This document shows, in pieces, positions 27,901 through 35,743 of a DNA stretch of 64,000 bases. The notes below the pieces were generated by a model. The model was not told the DNA's origin, made no database searches, and worked only from the letters and a program-made list of their open reading frames with translations. Each line of letters starts with the position of its first letter. Positions within the stretch are counted from its first letter, which is position 1. Origin of the DNA: SAR324 cluster bacterium (GTDB lineage: Bacteria; SAR324; NAC60-12). The translations under genes were made by a program, and so were the position numbers. The stretch spans positions 62,001 to 126,000 of the forward strand of contig JADFZZ010000009.1 of NCBI GenBank assembly GCA_015232315.1, written 5' to 3'.

Positions 27901-28062
27901 GAACAACCAGAGCAGGCCTTCTTTGTTGAGACATCCCGGATGCAACGCTCCATGGTTTCCCGCAGGACTCCAGATTTCCGTCTCAACCCAAAGCATCAAT
28001 GAGCCCTCATTGTCAAAGGAATTGGTGTTTTCCGAAATCCATGTTCCATGAAAAATATTCAT
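24916..28062 (-). CDS. SNF2-family helicase/ATPase
   Basis: A 1048-residue protein. The C-terminal 470 residues are a complete SNF2 ATPase: motif I ADDMGLGKTIQ near residue 600, motif II DEAQNIKN, motif III LTGTPIENRL, and in the second lobe SLKAGGVGITLTRANHVFHFD and ATDRAFRIGQ. The N-terminal 550 residues match the long bacterial SNF2 N-terminal extension. It uses ATP to move along DNA and displace proteins, possibly in transcription recycling or repair. The SWIM protein follows directly and is a likely subunit. No good ribosome site precedes the ATG at 28062. Confidence 0.92.
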   Translation of the reverse strand: MNIFHGTWISENTNSFDNEGSLMLWVETEIWSPAGNHGALHPGCLNKEGLLWLFREILCVKKELLDWIDQTAKTGFILLPASDNRPLPSLDLVELSALPMPEPQSWMWFEVWGIFPEDMLALLREIHFLSRYSPHDVRLGEDFRYWHHLSQQLQTLLNKDQYIPSIRIFEEPKNASKKIMGFSPGWDLLTPDFEELLVQLSSCMPPVCRAGNQNPHSAHNLSEAKAVVSQFFEIGLEQTIRQLKFPQKIHQMTDGTFLEKCLPSNTVTHVNDPYARKNNLTVYAGELWKEWHRQWFTWKKQLFSIQTNPLFVLCFRLHSAKDEDPDQWELEFLVESRKDPSLKVPLAEYWKFENKAQGEFKKYFGQHFEKDILLQLGSASRIYPKLWDGLQNGLPGNMMLTLEETFSFLKETSKVLEESGYKVIIPTWWTPEGKKRAKLRLKAKSVVPQKQEMASGYFNLHSLARYKYQLSIGGEVVSPDEWEALVQAKTPLVRFRGEWIELDRNLMQEMLDLWNNNGNEEASISLMDLLKRSVVEEDQLEIELDQDLEHLMRGLSNKSGMQLMETPAGLKGELREYQKRGLSWLNYLETLNMGACLADDMGLGKTIQIIALLLHERETGRVRPTLLIAPTSVLGNWKKEMERFAPSLRIMVHHGLQRVQDKDVFEQKCQQVDAVITSFTLSRKDLQLLETIQWHRIVIDEAQNIKNPQSQQAKSIFKLQAPRRTALTGTPIENRLLDIWAIFHFLNPGYLGNQNHFKTNFELPIQKNDDKAQLKLFKKLVEPFILRRLKTDKSIIKDLPDKVEQKIFCTLSKEQASLYQNVVDEVQEALDDTEGIQRKGLILSTLIKLKQICNHPAQFLKDGSEFAPDRSRKLERLTEMVHEILDNEESLLLFTQFTEIGAQLEQLLKDHHIPTWYLHGQVPRERRESMIAEFQESGLPGVFILSLKAGGVGITLTRANHVFHFDRWWNPAVENQATDRAFRIGQTKKVMVHKFITVGTLEERIDKLLEDKKQLSDSIVGSDESWLTELDNESFRRLIRLSKDAMME

Positions 28063-28358
28063 ACGAAAAAGACTGAATCAAGAGGGTCAGAAATTCAATT
28101 TCAGGAAAAATCAACATTTTAAAAATCACAGAACTGCCAAGCAAAACAGAATCACGCAGATTGGTCAAACCATAATTAGTCGCTGTCGCGAAATTGTGTT
28201 TTTGTGTCAACCCGACACCTGTGAGAGTTCTTTAACTTCTCGGGTTGCTGATTTCACGTATTCATGAAAATTCTTTCAGGATAGGGGGGTTTTTGAATTC
28301 AGGCACGTGCGCATCTGTTCATATTTCTACTTGTGTCTCTCACCAGATTATTTAGTCT
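28063..28358. other. Divergent intergenic region, nothing recognised
   Basis: About 300 bases between the divergent SNF2 gene and the toxin-antitoxin remnant. I see no coding frame, RNA gene or repeat. It must contain the SNF2 promoter on the minus strand and the antitoxin promoter on the plus strand, but I could not pick convincing -35/-10 pairs. Confidence 0.5.
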
Positions 28359-28373
28359 GAATATCAGATATTC
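28359..28373. promoter_or_regulatory. Palindrome upstream of antitoxin, probable autoregulatory operator
   Basis: A perfect 7-1-7 palindrome, GAATATC-A-GATATTC, which extends with one mismatch to 21 bases. It ends eight bases before the GGAGG ribosome site of the antitoxin at 28391. Phd/YefM antitoxins bind palindromes at this position to repress their own operon, so this is a plausible operator. Function is inferred from position. Confidence 0.6.
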
Positions 28374-28390
28374 TGATTTAGGAGGTGAAT

Positions 28391-28663
28391 ATGAGTGAGA
28401 TCACAATTACAGAGATTTCGAGGAATTTGTCAGATTTTATTAACAGGGTGACTTATCGGGGAGAATACTTCACGATTTTACGCGGGAAAAAAGCTGTAGC
28501 GGAAATTCGTCCAGTTCCTTCCGGGAAAACCTTGGGGGACATGAAGCGTATTCTGAACGCATTACCCCAATTATCCCCTCAGGAAATTGAATCTTTTGAG
28601 CAAGATCTGGAAAACATCCGCAAAGAAGGAAATCGTGAAATGTTGGGAGATCCATGGGAGTGA
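28391..28663 (+). CDS. Phd/YefM-type antitoxin
   Basis: A 90-residue protein starting MSEITITEISRNLSDFINRV, followed by YRGEYFTILRGKKAVAEIRP. This is the Phd/YefM DNA-binding fold (E-x-x-R-N-L-S-x-F-I pattern plus the RG-x-x-x-A-E-I-x-P strand). The C-terminal helix (SPQEIESFEQDLENIRKEG) would bind the toxin. Start at 28391 is supported by GGAGG five bases upstream; a GTG at 28385 is in frame but overlaps that site. Its stop overlaps the start of a truncated PIN-domain toxin gene. The antitoxin itself looks intact and may still act as a repressor or counter a toxin encoded elsewhere. Confidence 0.88.
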   Translation: MSEITITEISRNLSDFINRVTYRGEYFTILRGKKAVAEIRPVPSGKTLGDMKRILNALPQLSPQEIESFEQDLENIRKEGNREMLGDPWE

Positions 28664-28743
28664 TTGTGGATACGAACATTTTGATGGCTATCAACGTAAC
28701 TCGATACACTTTTGTATTCAATAACTTAGCTCTTCGTTTTTAG
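28654..28743 (+). pseudogene. Truncated PIN-domain (VapC-like) toxin
   Basis: An ATG overlapping the antitoxin stop opens a frame beginning MGVIVDTNILMAI, the first strand of a PIN nuclease with its first catalytic aspartate (Asp6 in VDTN). After 13 residues the sequence no longer resembles a PIN domain and ends at 29 residues, against about 130 for an intact toxin. The other acidic residues are absent, so no active nuclease can be made. A MITE-like element lies 46 bases further on. The toxin has been deleted while its antitoxin has been kept. Confidence 0.75.
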
Positions 28744-28789
28744 GATGCCCGCAAGATTTGCTTATACATGTGTTTCTTCTGTAAGAGCA

Positions 28790-28923
28790 CAGGGTTGTTT
28801 AATTTTCAGTTTGGCATGGTGGGTAGGTTGGGTAGAACGAAGTGAAACCCAACAAAACTCGAAGGGTTTCGCTAAGGCTCTACCCATCCTACGCATCCTT
28901 TTTTGGAAAATTAAACGACCCTG
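28790..28923. mobile_element. MITE-like element with 9-base target duplication
   Basis: The ends are CAGGGTTGTTTAATTTTC (left) and GAAAATTAAACGACCCTG (right), an 18-base terminal inverted repeat with one mismatch. The flanks are an exact 9-base direct repeat, GTAAGAGCA, at 28781-28789 and 28924-28932. The 134-base element has no transposase. Its interior holds a GTAGGTTGGGTAGA ... TCTACCCATCCTAC inverted repeat; translated, this yields a frame often miscalled as a protein. The 9-base duplication points to mobilisation in trans by a transposase that makes 9-base staggered cuts. It fills most of the 28744-29050 gap. Confidence 0.9.
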
Positions 28924-29050
28924 GTAAGAGCATACCTTGTGAGTGCTCAGTCATACCAGATTACTGTATCGGCTTAAATTGGTAGCCAATAAAAAGACAA
29001 CCCGCAAAGCACAACGCACGCAACTGGACTTTGAAGTTTTAAAAGAATAA

Positions 29051-29605
29051 TCAGGGAATACTCTCCAGAATTTCATACAGATGCGTGCCATCCCGATAAT
29101 CTTCTTTCATCAGAAGTTGATGTGTTGAATCAATCACAATGGTTGTGCCCATGGTGGCCTCCATGGAGGTTAACAACTGCTGATGCGTGTCTGCCAACGT
29201 GGTAAACGTGTTTCCGGCATAGCCATTGGACACCATATTTTCATGAACATCCGCAACAGAACCTGACACATAATCCACCAGAACAAAACGGGCTTGAGGA
29301 AAATGTGGTGCTACCTGAGAGCGCATGTGGTCGGCATGACTGTTACAAATCGGACACCACATCGTGAAATACAGAACAATGGCGTTGTGGTTTGAAAAGA
29401 GATCTTCCACTGAAACCACATTTCCCTGAGCATCCGTAAAAAACTTTCCTGCCAGTTTCTGATCCCAGAAGGAAGTGGAAGAAACAGACTGTTTTTCAGA
29501 AACAGTGTGGTCTGTTCGACTGGGAAGCATATCATCCATAGTGTCGCCACAGCCTGTGGTTAAAACAAGAGTCATAAGAAATAGAAAATTTTTACCAGAA
29601 AACAT
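29051..29605 (-). CDS. Thioredoxin-like (TlpA/redoxin) lipoprotein
   Basis: A 184-residue protein. The N-terminus MFSGKNFLFLMTLVLTTGC is a lipoprotein signal with lipidated Cys19. A thioredoxin-like fold follows with the redox pair WCPIC (Cys84, Cys87) and a downstream cis-proline region (TMGTTIVIDS; here Thr-Thr replaces the usual T-P, so the cis-proline is missing). It probably acts in the periplasm as a peroxiredoxin- or TlpA-like thiol protein. The GGGGG ribosome site and ATG at 29605 lie inside the last codons of the barrel gene, a 14-base overlap, so the two are translationally coupled. Confidence 0.8.
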   Translation of the reverse strand: MFSGKNFLFLMTLVLTTGCGDTMDDMLPSRTDHTVSEKQSVSSTSFWDQKLAGKFFTDAQGNVVSVEDLFSNHNAIVLYFTMWCPICNSHADHMRSQVAPHFPQARFVLVDYVSGSVADVHENMVSNGYAGNTFTTLADTHQQLLTSMEATMGTTIVIDSTHQLLMKEDYRDGTHLYEILESIP

Positions 29606-30578
29606 AAGACATCCCCCAGGAAAGAATATCAGTGGAAGGAAAATTAAAGCCCTCATGATCCTGCTTTAAGGTATGGTTCCAACTCAAACGTGTACTCCAT
29701 GCTCGCATGACATTGGCAAAGGCAACGGTGAGACTCCGGGAGTTTTTTCTAAAGCCGGAAGTCGGATCGGTTTGTTGATCGATGTGTCCCTGCTTTTCCT
29801 GAAGACTGGCCTGTGCCAGCGTGAATGTCAGCGAGTCCAGAGAGTCCATAAAATAGGTATAGCCGAACGATAAGGATCCCAGAAAACTGTCTCCCGGTTG
29901 TTTATCATAAGGCGTCACATACTCTCCATATTCCCGATTGACCGGACGTTTCAGGGACTTTCCATAGGTGAGCAACAGCGACATATTCCAGGGATAGATT
30001 GTTTTTTCCAACAGGATGTTCCCCTCCAGTCGATAAAAACCACGACCTGTCACATCAAAACTGTCATTGACCTGATCAAACGGAGATATTCCTGTAGGAA
30101 GGGTCAGCGTCAGGCCATAATACAAGGCAGGTTTCAGGTCTGCCAGACTATAGATTTTCCACACACAAGTCACATTCTCAAAGGTTTCATACCAGAGACT
30201 CCATTTGGTATCACCCACACCCTGTGTCTGACTGTCTATTCCTGAATAATGATTGTCATTCCACACATACGGAAGACTCATAGCGGTTTGCCAGTTGTCC
30301 CCCAGGCGATAAGCCGCTCCTGTATTCAACCGGAACTGCCTCAACCCGGAATCCGGTGGATCGGATCGCCATTTCCCCTGTCGGTCCCAGAAGCCGTCAT
30401 ACTGCTCGACATCCAGCGAAATATCCAGCATGGCGCTGGAGAACTTGGGCATCACCAGGGCGGAGGCTGACCCGCCACCACAACACGAGGCGGCCCAAAG
30501 TTTTGTGTGTGAAACGATTCCCGACAATGACAGGATTGCCAGCAAAATTGGCAGAAATCGAAGTCGATTGTTGAACAT
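29592..30578 (-). CDS. Outer-membrane beta-barrel-like protein with N-terminal CCGGG motif
   Basis: A 328-residue protein. A signal peptide (about 1-30) is followed, just after the predicted cleavage site, by AASCCGGGSAS. The remainder has alternating polar/hydrophobic strands with many aromatic residues at strand ends (WQTAMSLPYVW, LTFTLAQASL, LSWGMSYVFW) and ends in a terminal Trp, as expected for an outer-membrane barrel. A vicinal cysteine pair exposed in the periplasm could bind a soft metal such as copper or zinc; that is inference. GGGGAG precedes the ATG at 30578. It is followed in overlap by the thioredoxin-like lipoprotein and lies next to the zinc-uptake-like operon. Confidence 0.65.
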   Translation of the reverse strand: MFNNRLRFLPILLAILSLSGIVSHTKLWAASCCGGGSASALVMPKFSSAMLDISLDVEQYDGFWDRQGKWRSDPPDSGLRQFRLNTGAAYRLGDNWQTAMSLPYVWNDNHYSGIDSQTQGVGDTKWSLWYETFENVTCVWKIYSLADLKPALYYGLTLTLPTGISPFDQVNDSFDVTGRGFYRLEGNILLEKTIYPWNMSLLLTYGKSLKRPVNREYGEYVTPYDKQPGDSFLGSLSFGYTYFMDSLDSLTFTLAQASLQEKQGHIDQQTDPTSGFRKNSRSLTVAFANVMRAWSTRLSWNHTLKQDHEGFNFPSTDILSWGMSYVFW

Positions 30579-30605
30579 TTGAAACTCCCCGAACAGAACC
30601 ATGTT

Positions 30606-30749
30606 AAGAAACAACAAAAGAATAAGTTGTAAAGCTTGCTCGTGCCCTACGTCCCGTGGGGCACGTTATCCCTCAGGCGAAGCTCTGCTTCGCACCCACC
30701 GGAGGTGGGTCATGGAACGGTTACGAACGGGACGTTCGTAACCAGAAAG
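30606..30749. repeat. Composite cluster of palindromic repeats
   Basis: The left end (AACAAAAGAATAAGTTGTAA, 30612-30631) matches the inverted-repeat end of the MITE-like family A at 13597-13727 and 52159-52344. It is followed by four hairpins: 30641-30665 (CGTGCCC / GGGGCACG), 30677-30693 (GCGAAGC / GCTTCGC), 30694-30710 (ACCCACC / GGTGGGT) and 30719-30743 (GGTTACGAACG / CGTTCGTAACC). The last recurs at 35687-35711. It sits between the lipoprotein and barrel genes and could block or attenuate transcription between them. Confidence 0.75.
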
Positions 30750-30752
30750 TTT

Positions 30753-32360
30753 TCAGGGCGTTACCGTAAAGGTCGCATAACCATTGGTTCCGGAGACAGC
30801 GGCACCATCGGTTGTTTTCTGTTCATTGTTGACCGTGAGTTTGAGGTAAATACTTCCGGAGGTGCCGGTGGTGAGACCTGACAAACCGGAAATGGTCCAG
30901 ATTCCGTTTCCGGCTTCGGTCATGGTGGACCAGGTGCTGGCATCGGTTGAAGCCTGAAGCACAATGCTGCTGATCGCCAACTGGGAAGAGGTGCCGGAAT
31001 TCAGTGTTGAACTGCTGGTCACGGTTGGAAAACTCATCATGCTTTCCTGAGTCGCCAGAAACACCTTGAAGGTATGATTTCCGGTTGCTCCTGACAGGGC
31101 ATTCTTGAACAGATACCAGCTTCGACTCGCGGAGGTTGACATGGAGATGATCTTGTCCTCAATCCCTTTCAGCGTACCTCGAACCGTATCGCCCATGGAC
31201 ATGCCGACATTCGGATAAAAGGACACCGCTTCGCTATTGACCGTTGCCGTCAGTTTCCAGTATCCCATGGAGGTTCCATCGCTCATGGAAGACGCCATTA
31301 AATAATAGACAGTGCAATCATACTGACTGGTAGTGCTGTTCAGCGTACAGCCGGCTTGAGGCGAACTGTGACTCATGCTGGACATAGTCATCATGAGCTT
31401 GAGGGTCGGCGTGTAACTGGTAACAGCCTGTCCAGTCACACGATCCAGAACCTGAAGTGAGAACATTGTTTTTCCCTGCATCGCGCCCATGGTTCCGGGA
31501 ACATACACAATCCTGTATGTTGTACTTAAAGCGGTTTTGGCAAAGGCGGGCTGACCAATCTGGTCTGCGGTTAGACCCACAGTGGCCGTATTGTCATTAA
31601 AATATTTCAGCAACGCCACCTCATATTGATTCTGGACATCTACGGCCAGTGTGGTCGTTCCAACGGTCAAGGCTGTGGTGCTTAGCGTTCCATCCAGCGT
31701 TCCATCACTCAAATCCTTCCCTAAACCATTCAACAGGGCACCCTGACTGGAAGCCTCAGTGACCAGAGTCCGGGTGAGTTGAGAAAAGGCGTTGGCCCGC
31801 AGTTTTGCTAACGCCAGGGTTGTGGCCTCTTCTGTGGCCGAAACAGAGGTGTCGGGAGTGAATCCAAACGCAGTTTCAAACGCGGTAGTGGCCGCTGTCA
31901 GTTTTTCAGTGGAGGTTCCAGAGCCTGTCCAATTGGAAAAAGCGGTGGCAAGCACAGTGGATGCGGGAGTAATCCGGACAATCAGCTTATCCGCGGTCAA
32001 AGTATCCGGTGCCAGCGTTAATTTCAGGGGATAGGTGGTGTCGAGTTCTACAGTGGAAGTGGCGACACCATCGGTATAGGAGCCTGAACTGACCGAAAAA
32101 AACAGAAGACCTGAAACAGAGGATTGCGGAATGTCGACTTCAAAAACTCCGTCTGTGATATCCACAGGGCCGCCAACACGCTGGTAGTCTTCATTCAGAA
32201 CCTCCAGTTTACCAGCAGAAATCGCGGGAAGAGTTGATCCGGTTACCGTGTAGGATGGAGTCGAAGAGCTATCCTTGTCATCATCCTGACTACAGGCAGA
32301 AATCCCCAGAAGAAGAACAAAACTTAAAAAAAGAATGCTGGCCTTGTGAAATTCAAACAT
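30753..32360 (-). CDS. Predicted lipoprotein, Ser/Thr-rich, 535 residues
   Basis: The N-terminus MFEFHKASILFLSFVLLLGISAC is a lipoprotein signal with lipidated Cys23, followed by an acidic linker (SQDDDKDSSS). The rest is beta-rich and unusually rich in Ser, Thr and Met (about residues 300-420 contain several S-M-S and M-S-S clusters such as MTMSSMSHSS). No catalytic motif is visible. Methionine and histidine clusters in a periplasmic lipoprotein next to metal-related genes suggest, but do not prove, metal binding. An AAAGG site precedes the ATG at 32360; the frame extends upstream but without a ribosome site. Function unknown. Confidence 0.75.
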   Translation of the reverse strand: MFEFHKASILFLSFVLLLGISACSQDDDKDSSSTPSYTVTGSTLPAISAGKLEVLNEDYQRVGGPVDITDGVFEVDIPQSSVSGLLFFSVSSGSYTDGVATSTVELDTTYPLKLTLAPDTLTADKLIVRITPASTVLATAFSNWTGSGTSTEKLTAATTAFETAFGFTPDTSVSATEEATTLALAKLRANAFSQLTRTLVTEASSQGALLNGLGKDLSDGTLDGTLSTTALTVGTTTLAVDVQNQYEVALLKYFNDNTATVGLTADQIGQPAFAKTALSTTYRIVYVPGTMGAMQGKTMFSLQVLDRVTGQAVTSYTPTLKLMMTMSSMSHSSPQAGCTLNSTTSQYDCTVYYLMASSMSDGTSMGYWKLTATVNSEAVSFYPNVGMSMGDTVRGTLKGIEDKIISMSTSASRSWYLFKNALSGATGNHTFKVFLATQESMMSFPTVTSSSTLNSGTSSQLAISSIVLQASTDASTWSTMTEAGNGIWTISGLSGLTTGTSGSIYLKLTVNNEQKTTDGAAVSGTNGYATFTVTP

Positions 32361-32587
32361 AAAAACCTTTCTCAAACAATAGAGTGATTTTGAAAAAACA
32401 GGATCAGGCACAAGTGTTGATAAAGCCAAGCTGGGCGTCAAAGTGCCTTAAACAAACATTACCCTACAGAACCAGAGAAAAAGGCCCTTCAACGGCATAA
32501 AAGCTGATTTACGCATGATTACGGTTGAAACAGAATCCGCTGGTTCAGAGAGTCGCAATGAATGAAAAATAAAAGATGAAACAGGGA

Positions 32588-32956
32588 TCAGGCAACAGGG
32601 GGAGCGCGGGATTGATGAAGAGGGATGATTCTGACAACAATAAAGGACGGATCAAAGGCGATTTCCCCTGACCGCAACAATACAGGAGCAATGAACGAGG
32701 CCATTGCCAGGGACAAAGCATGTCCCAGACATAATGGACAATCATGTCCCTGATGATCTTGATAATCAGAGTCTGGAACAGGAGGTTGGGAAGGAATGGA
32801 AACCAGATGTTGACCACACAGGCTGTCCTGGCCCAACAGCGCGAGAGTATGAGCGAACTGCCGGGACATATGGTACCCCGGCATAAGCGCAAAGGCCGTC
32901 AGCAACCATAGAATCAGGTTACCTGCGATGATTTTCCGGAAAATACGGTGCTTCAC
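32588..32956 (-). CDS. DUF2946-like small membrane protein
   Basis: A 122-residue protein with an N-terminal hydrophobic segment (about 10-27), a second at about 80-95, a HDCPLC cysteine pair around residue 71-76, and the terminal RAPP motif. This combination of an N-terminal helix, a C-x-x-C pair and a terminal R-(G/A)-P-P is characteristic of DUF2946 proteins, which often flank copper or zinc transport genes. Start is a GTG without a clear ribosome site, so the true start is uncertain. A second protein of the same plan is encoded at 36439-36753, at the other end of the zinc operon. Confidence 0.6.
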   Translation of the reverse strand: MKHRIFRKIIAGNLILWLLTAFALMPGYHMSRQFAHTLALLGQDSLCGQHLVSIPSQPPVPDSDYQDHQGHDCPLCLGHALSLAMASFIAPVLLRSGEIAFDPSFIVVRIIPLHQSRAPPVA

Positions 32957-33175
32957 GTTTTGACTGGATTTAAAAGAGGATGAATGAATCAGGGGGACAA
33001 GATTGATCTTCTTCCTTTCCCATCAAGGATGTACTGAATGTTCTTGGGTGCGCTTTATCAATTTTCTCAAACAATTAATCAAGATTATTTCTCGACAGCA
33101 CCTCACTCATTTTTTGCCTCTGATCGTAAAAAATCCACGCAAGCCCATTTCCCCTAACGTGACCACTTTGTGATT

Positions 33176-33622
33176 TCAAAATGGATTATTGCTGTTATAG
33201 GGTTCGACCTCTTTGCCTTCCATAAAAAAACCGGCTTCAGCGATTTCATTGGTTTTTTGTTCAATATGAAATGCACCAGTCACCCAAACTGGAAAGAACA
33301 TAAAATCCGAGGAAATTGCCTGTTGCATGTTAACCATCACAATCTGGTTAGGTGGCGGTGGCGGAACATGGATACAGGCTCCCAGAGTGGGAACCAGAAG
33401 AAATTGACTCACCGTGTTGTCATCCCCCTCCAACGGAACAATATAGCCTGGCAGACGAACCAGTTTTCCCCGCAGGTTTTTAAGGGCGTCAGTGGCCTGG
33501 CCCGTCTTGACATTCAATTCCTGGAGCATTTTCCACTGAATGGTCAGTTTGGGGATGGCCAGGGCGGTTAAGCCAACTCCCAGCAAAAGGGTCAGTATAA
33601 GCATGATACGGATATATTTCAT
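33176..33622 (-). CDS. DUF3299 (ZrgE-like) periplasmic protein
   Basis: A 148-residue protein. An N-terminal hydrophobic segment (residues 5-22) serves as signal or anchor, followed by LRGKLVRLPGYIVPLEGDD and FLLVPTLGACIHVPPPPPNQIV, which are the defining stretch of DUF3299. These proteins are encoded with the ABC-type zinc system ZrgABCDE described in Vibrio; the conserved C-x-H-x-P-P-P-P-P may hold a metal. It is the last gene of the operon here, 34 bases after the permease stop, and lies in the periplasm or at the membrane. Confidence 0.8.
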   Translation of the reverse strand: MKYIRIMLILTLLLGVGLTALAIPKLTIQWKMLQELNVKTGQATDALKNLRGKLVRLPGYIVPLEGDDNTVSQFLLVPTLGACIHVPPPPPNQIVMVNMQQAISSDFMFFPVWVTGAFHIEQKTNEIAEAGFFMEGKEVEPYNSNNPF

Positions 33623-33656
33623 AACACTCTCAAAAGTTCAGATTAATACATCAGGA

Positions 33657-34919
33657 TCACAACCTGATGGTCAACCCGTCAATCAGTGATTGACGATAGG
33701 CTCGCCAGGCGGGAATCCCGCCCATCAGTAAACCTGAGCCTGTCACCAGGCACAGGATAGCCACATCATAAAGCGACAACAGACTCAACGGGATAAAAAA
33801 CCCCATTCGTTGTTCAATCAGGGGCAAGACCAGAAGTAGCAACAGATAAAGTAGCAACACGCCAAGAAGGCATCCCAACACACACAGAAGACCCGCTTCA
33901 CTGACCAGCAACACAAAGATATGAATGGGACGGGCACCCACGGATCGCAATATAGCCATTTCTCGTCTTCGTTCATTCAGCGAGGTGAGAATGTTGGTCA
34001 GCATCCCGAATAAACCAATAAGAACCACAAACGCCGAAATCGTTCTCAACGCTGTTTCCGCCATACCCACCAGACTCCATAACTGCTGTAATGCCACTCC
34101 GGGAAGAATGGCCAGCAGTGGCTCTTCACGGTATTCATTGATGTCCCGTTGCAGACGGAAAGTGAGGATTTTCGATTTCACTCCCACCAGAAAGGCCGTA
34201 ATGTTTTTGGGCTCCAGTTTCATTCGGAGTACCTGATCGACTGAAATTTCCTCACCGGAAACTGGCGGTGCTCCGGATTGCCAATCCACATGCATCGCCT
34301 CAATTCCTTCCAGACTGACATGAATGGTGCGGTCCACCGGGGTTCCGGTTTTTTCCAGAATTCCCACGACCTGAAAGGGTTTGTCTTCATGATTTAAAAA
34401 ACCCACTTCACCAATTCCGTGTGTGAGCACTATCTTTTGTCCCGGACGATAACCCATTTCCCGGGCCACATCAGCTCCGAGTACGGCATCGAATACATTC
34501 TCAAACACGGCACCTTCCGCCAATTCCAGCGAGCGTTCCCGACTGTAGCGATAGTATTTGAAATAATCCTGATTGGTTCCCATCACCCGGAATCCATGAT
34601 GCGAGTCACCAAGAGAAATCGGGACAGTCCACGCGACTTCAGGTCGTGAGGCCAGTTCACGGTAACTTTTCCAGGAAATATTGTTGGTGGCATCCCCGAT
34701 TCTGAAGACAGAATACAGCAGCAGTTGGACAGGACCGCTTCGTGCGCCCACAATCAGATCCGTTTTAGAAATAGTGTTGGAAAAACTTTCACGAGCGCCC
34801 TGGCGGATGCGTTCCACCCCCAACAGAAGCGTCACACTCAGCGCGATGGCTGACAAGGTCAACAGGGCAGTCACCCGCCTGTTATAGAGACTTTTCAAAG
34901 CAAGGATCAGGGTTGACAT
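33657..34919 (-). CDS. ABC transporter permease, MacB/FtsX type (Zrg-like)
   Basis: A 420-residue permease: one membrane helix at about 17-34, a periplasmic domain of about 230 residues, and three helices at the C-terminus (about 285-310, 335-365, 375-400). This four-helix FtsX/MacB plan is used by LolCE, MacB and the Zrg zinc system. An AAGGA ribosome site precedes the ATG. It follows the ATPase by 18 bases and is followed by the DUF3299 gene, the same set as in Vibrio zinc uptake loci. The substrate, zinc, is inferred from the neighbouring DUF2796/ZrgA protein. Confidence 0.85.
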   Translation of the reverse strand: MSTLILALKSLYNRRVTALLTLSAIALSVTLLLGVERIRQGARESFSNTISKTDLIVGARSGPVQLLLYSVFRIGDATNNISWKSYRELASRPEVAWTVPISLGDSHHGFRVMGTNQDYFKYYRYSRERSLELAEGAVFENVFDAVLGADVAREMGYRPGQKIVLTHGIGEVGFLNHEDKPFQVVGILEKTGTPVDRTIHVSLEGIEAMHVDWQSGAPPVSGEEISVDQVLRMKLEPKNITAFLVGVKSKILTFRLQRDINEYREEPLLAILPGVALQQLWSLVGMAETALRTISAFVVLIGLFGMLTNILTSLNERRREMAILRSVGARPIHIFVLLVSEAGLLCVLGCLLGVLLLYLLLLLVLPLIEQRMGFFIPLSLLSLYDVAILCLVTGSGLLMGGIPAWRAYRQSLIDGLTIRL

Positions 34920-34937
34920 AGTTTTCCTTCAAATCAG

Positions 34938-35648
34938 TTAAGGTCGTGCGGCCCGGTTTAAATCCGCCAGAATCACAGTCCGATCAAACTGGGATGCCAG
35001 TGAAGAATCGTGACTGACAAAAATCAGGGTTGTTTTGGATTGCTGACATTCTTCAAACAACAATTTCAAAAAGGCCAGACGGGTATCCGCGTCCAGAGCC
35101 GAGGTGGGCTCATCGGCAATCAGAATTTCCGGACTTCCCAGCAACGCTCTGGCAACAGCGACCCGTTGTTGTTGACCGACACTCAGTTCCGTGACAGGAG
35201 TTGCCAGCAGTTTATCTCCGGTCATTCCCAGATCAGCCAGCAGTCTTTCCGCTTCACCAACCAGATTTCCCGAACGTGTGATCGCCCTGGTCTTTCGATT
35301 CTGGGAAAACCGTGAGGAAAGCAGTACATTTTCCACCACAGAAAGATAGGGCAGAAGATTGAACATCTGAAATATAAAACCAATATGCGCGGCACGAAAG
35401 GTATCTCTGCGTGAACCTCTGAGTTCATTCAGTTTTTGTCCCAATACAGTGATTTCTCCCGACTGAGGCTGTAACACTCCGCCAATCAGTCCCAGCAAGG
35501 TTGTTTTTCCACTTCCACTGGGACCTTTGATAAAAACTCGCTCTTCCCGTTCAATGTCAAATTGCGGGATATCGAGTGTTGGTTGTGCGGGTTCCTTCCA
35601 ATAAAACTGAAGGTTTTGTAATTGAATAATGGGCTGAGAAGAGTCCAT
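34938..35648 (-). CDS. ABC transporter ATPase, LolD/MacB type (Zrg-like)
   Basis: A 236-residue ATPase with Walker A GPSGSGKTT (42-50), signature LSVGQQQRVAVARAL, Walker B ILIADEPTSALD and the switch histidine in FVSHD. It powers the adjacent FtsX-type permease. An AAGGA site lies six bases before the ATG. A dispersed palindrome (35687-35711) separates it from the zrgA-like gene upstream, so the operon has been invaded by a repeat but remains in the same orientation. Confidence 0.92.
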   Translation of the reverse strand: MDSSQPIIQLQNLQFYWKEPAQPTLDIPQFDIEREERVFIKGPSGSGKTTLLGLIGGVLQPQSGEITVLGQKLNELRGSRRDTFRAAHIGFIFQMFNLLPYLSVVENVLLSSRFSQNRKTRAITRSGNLVGEAERLLADLGMTGDKLLATPVTELSVGQQQRVAVARALLGSPEILIADEPTSALDADTRLAFLKLLFEECQQSKTTLIFVSHDSSLASQFDRTVILADLNRAARP

Positions 35649-35686
35649 TGGCTGTCCTTGTGTGAGATGGTTATAAAAGATGGAAT

Positions 35687-35711
35687 GGTTACGAACGGGC
35701 CGTTCATAACC
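35687..35711. repeat. GGTTACGAACG palindrome, second copy
   Basis: Near-perfect palindrome GGTTACGAACG-GGC-CGTTCATAACC followed by AGAAAG, matching 30719-30749. It lies between the zrgA-like and ATPase genes of one operon and may attenuate read-through. Confidence 0.75.
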
Positions 35712-35743
35712 AGAAAGCTTTCCATGCTATTTTTGAAGGCTCC

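Noticed and set aside
28745-28927. A 60-residue open frame containing VGWVERSETQQ
   Set aside because: It is read through the interior of the MITE-like element; the frame follows the palindromic repeat and has no ribosome site.
32545-32892. A 115-residue minus-strand frame overlapping the DUF2946-like gene
   Set aside because: It is an alternative frame of the real gene; only the 122-residue frame has the HDCPLC pair and the terminal RAPP.
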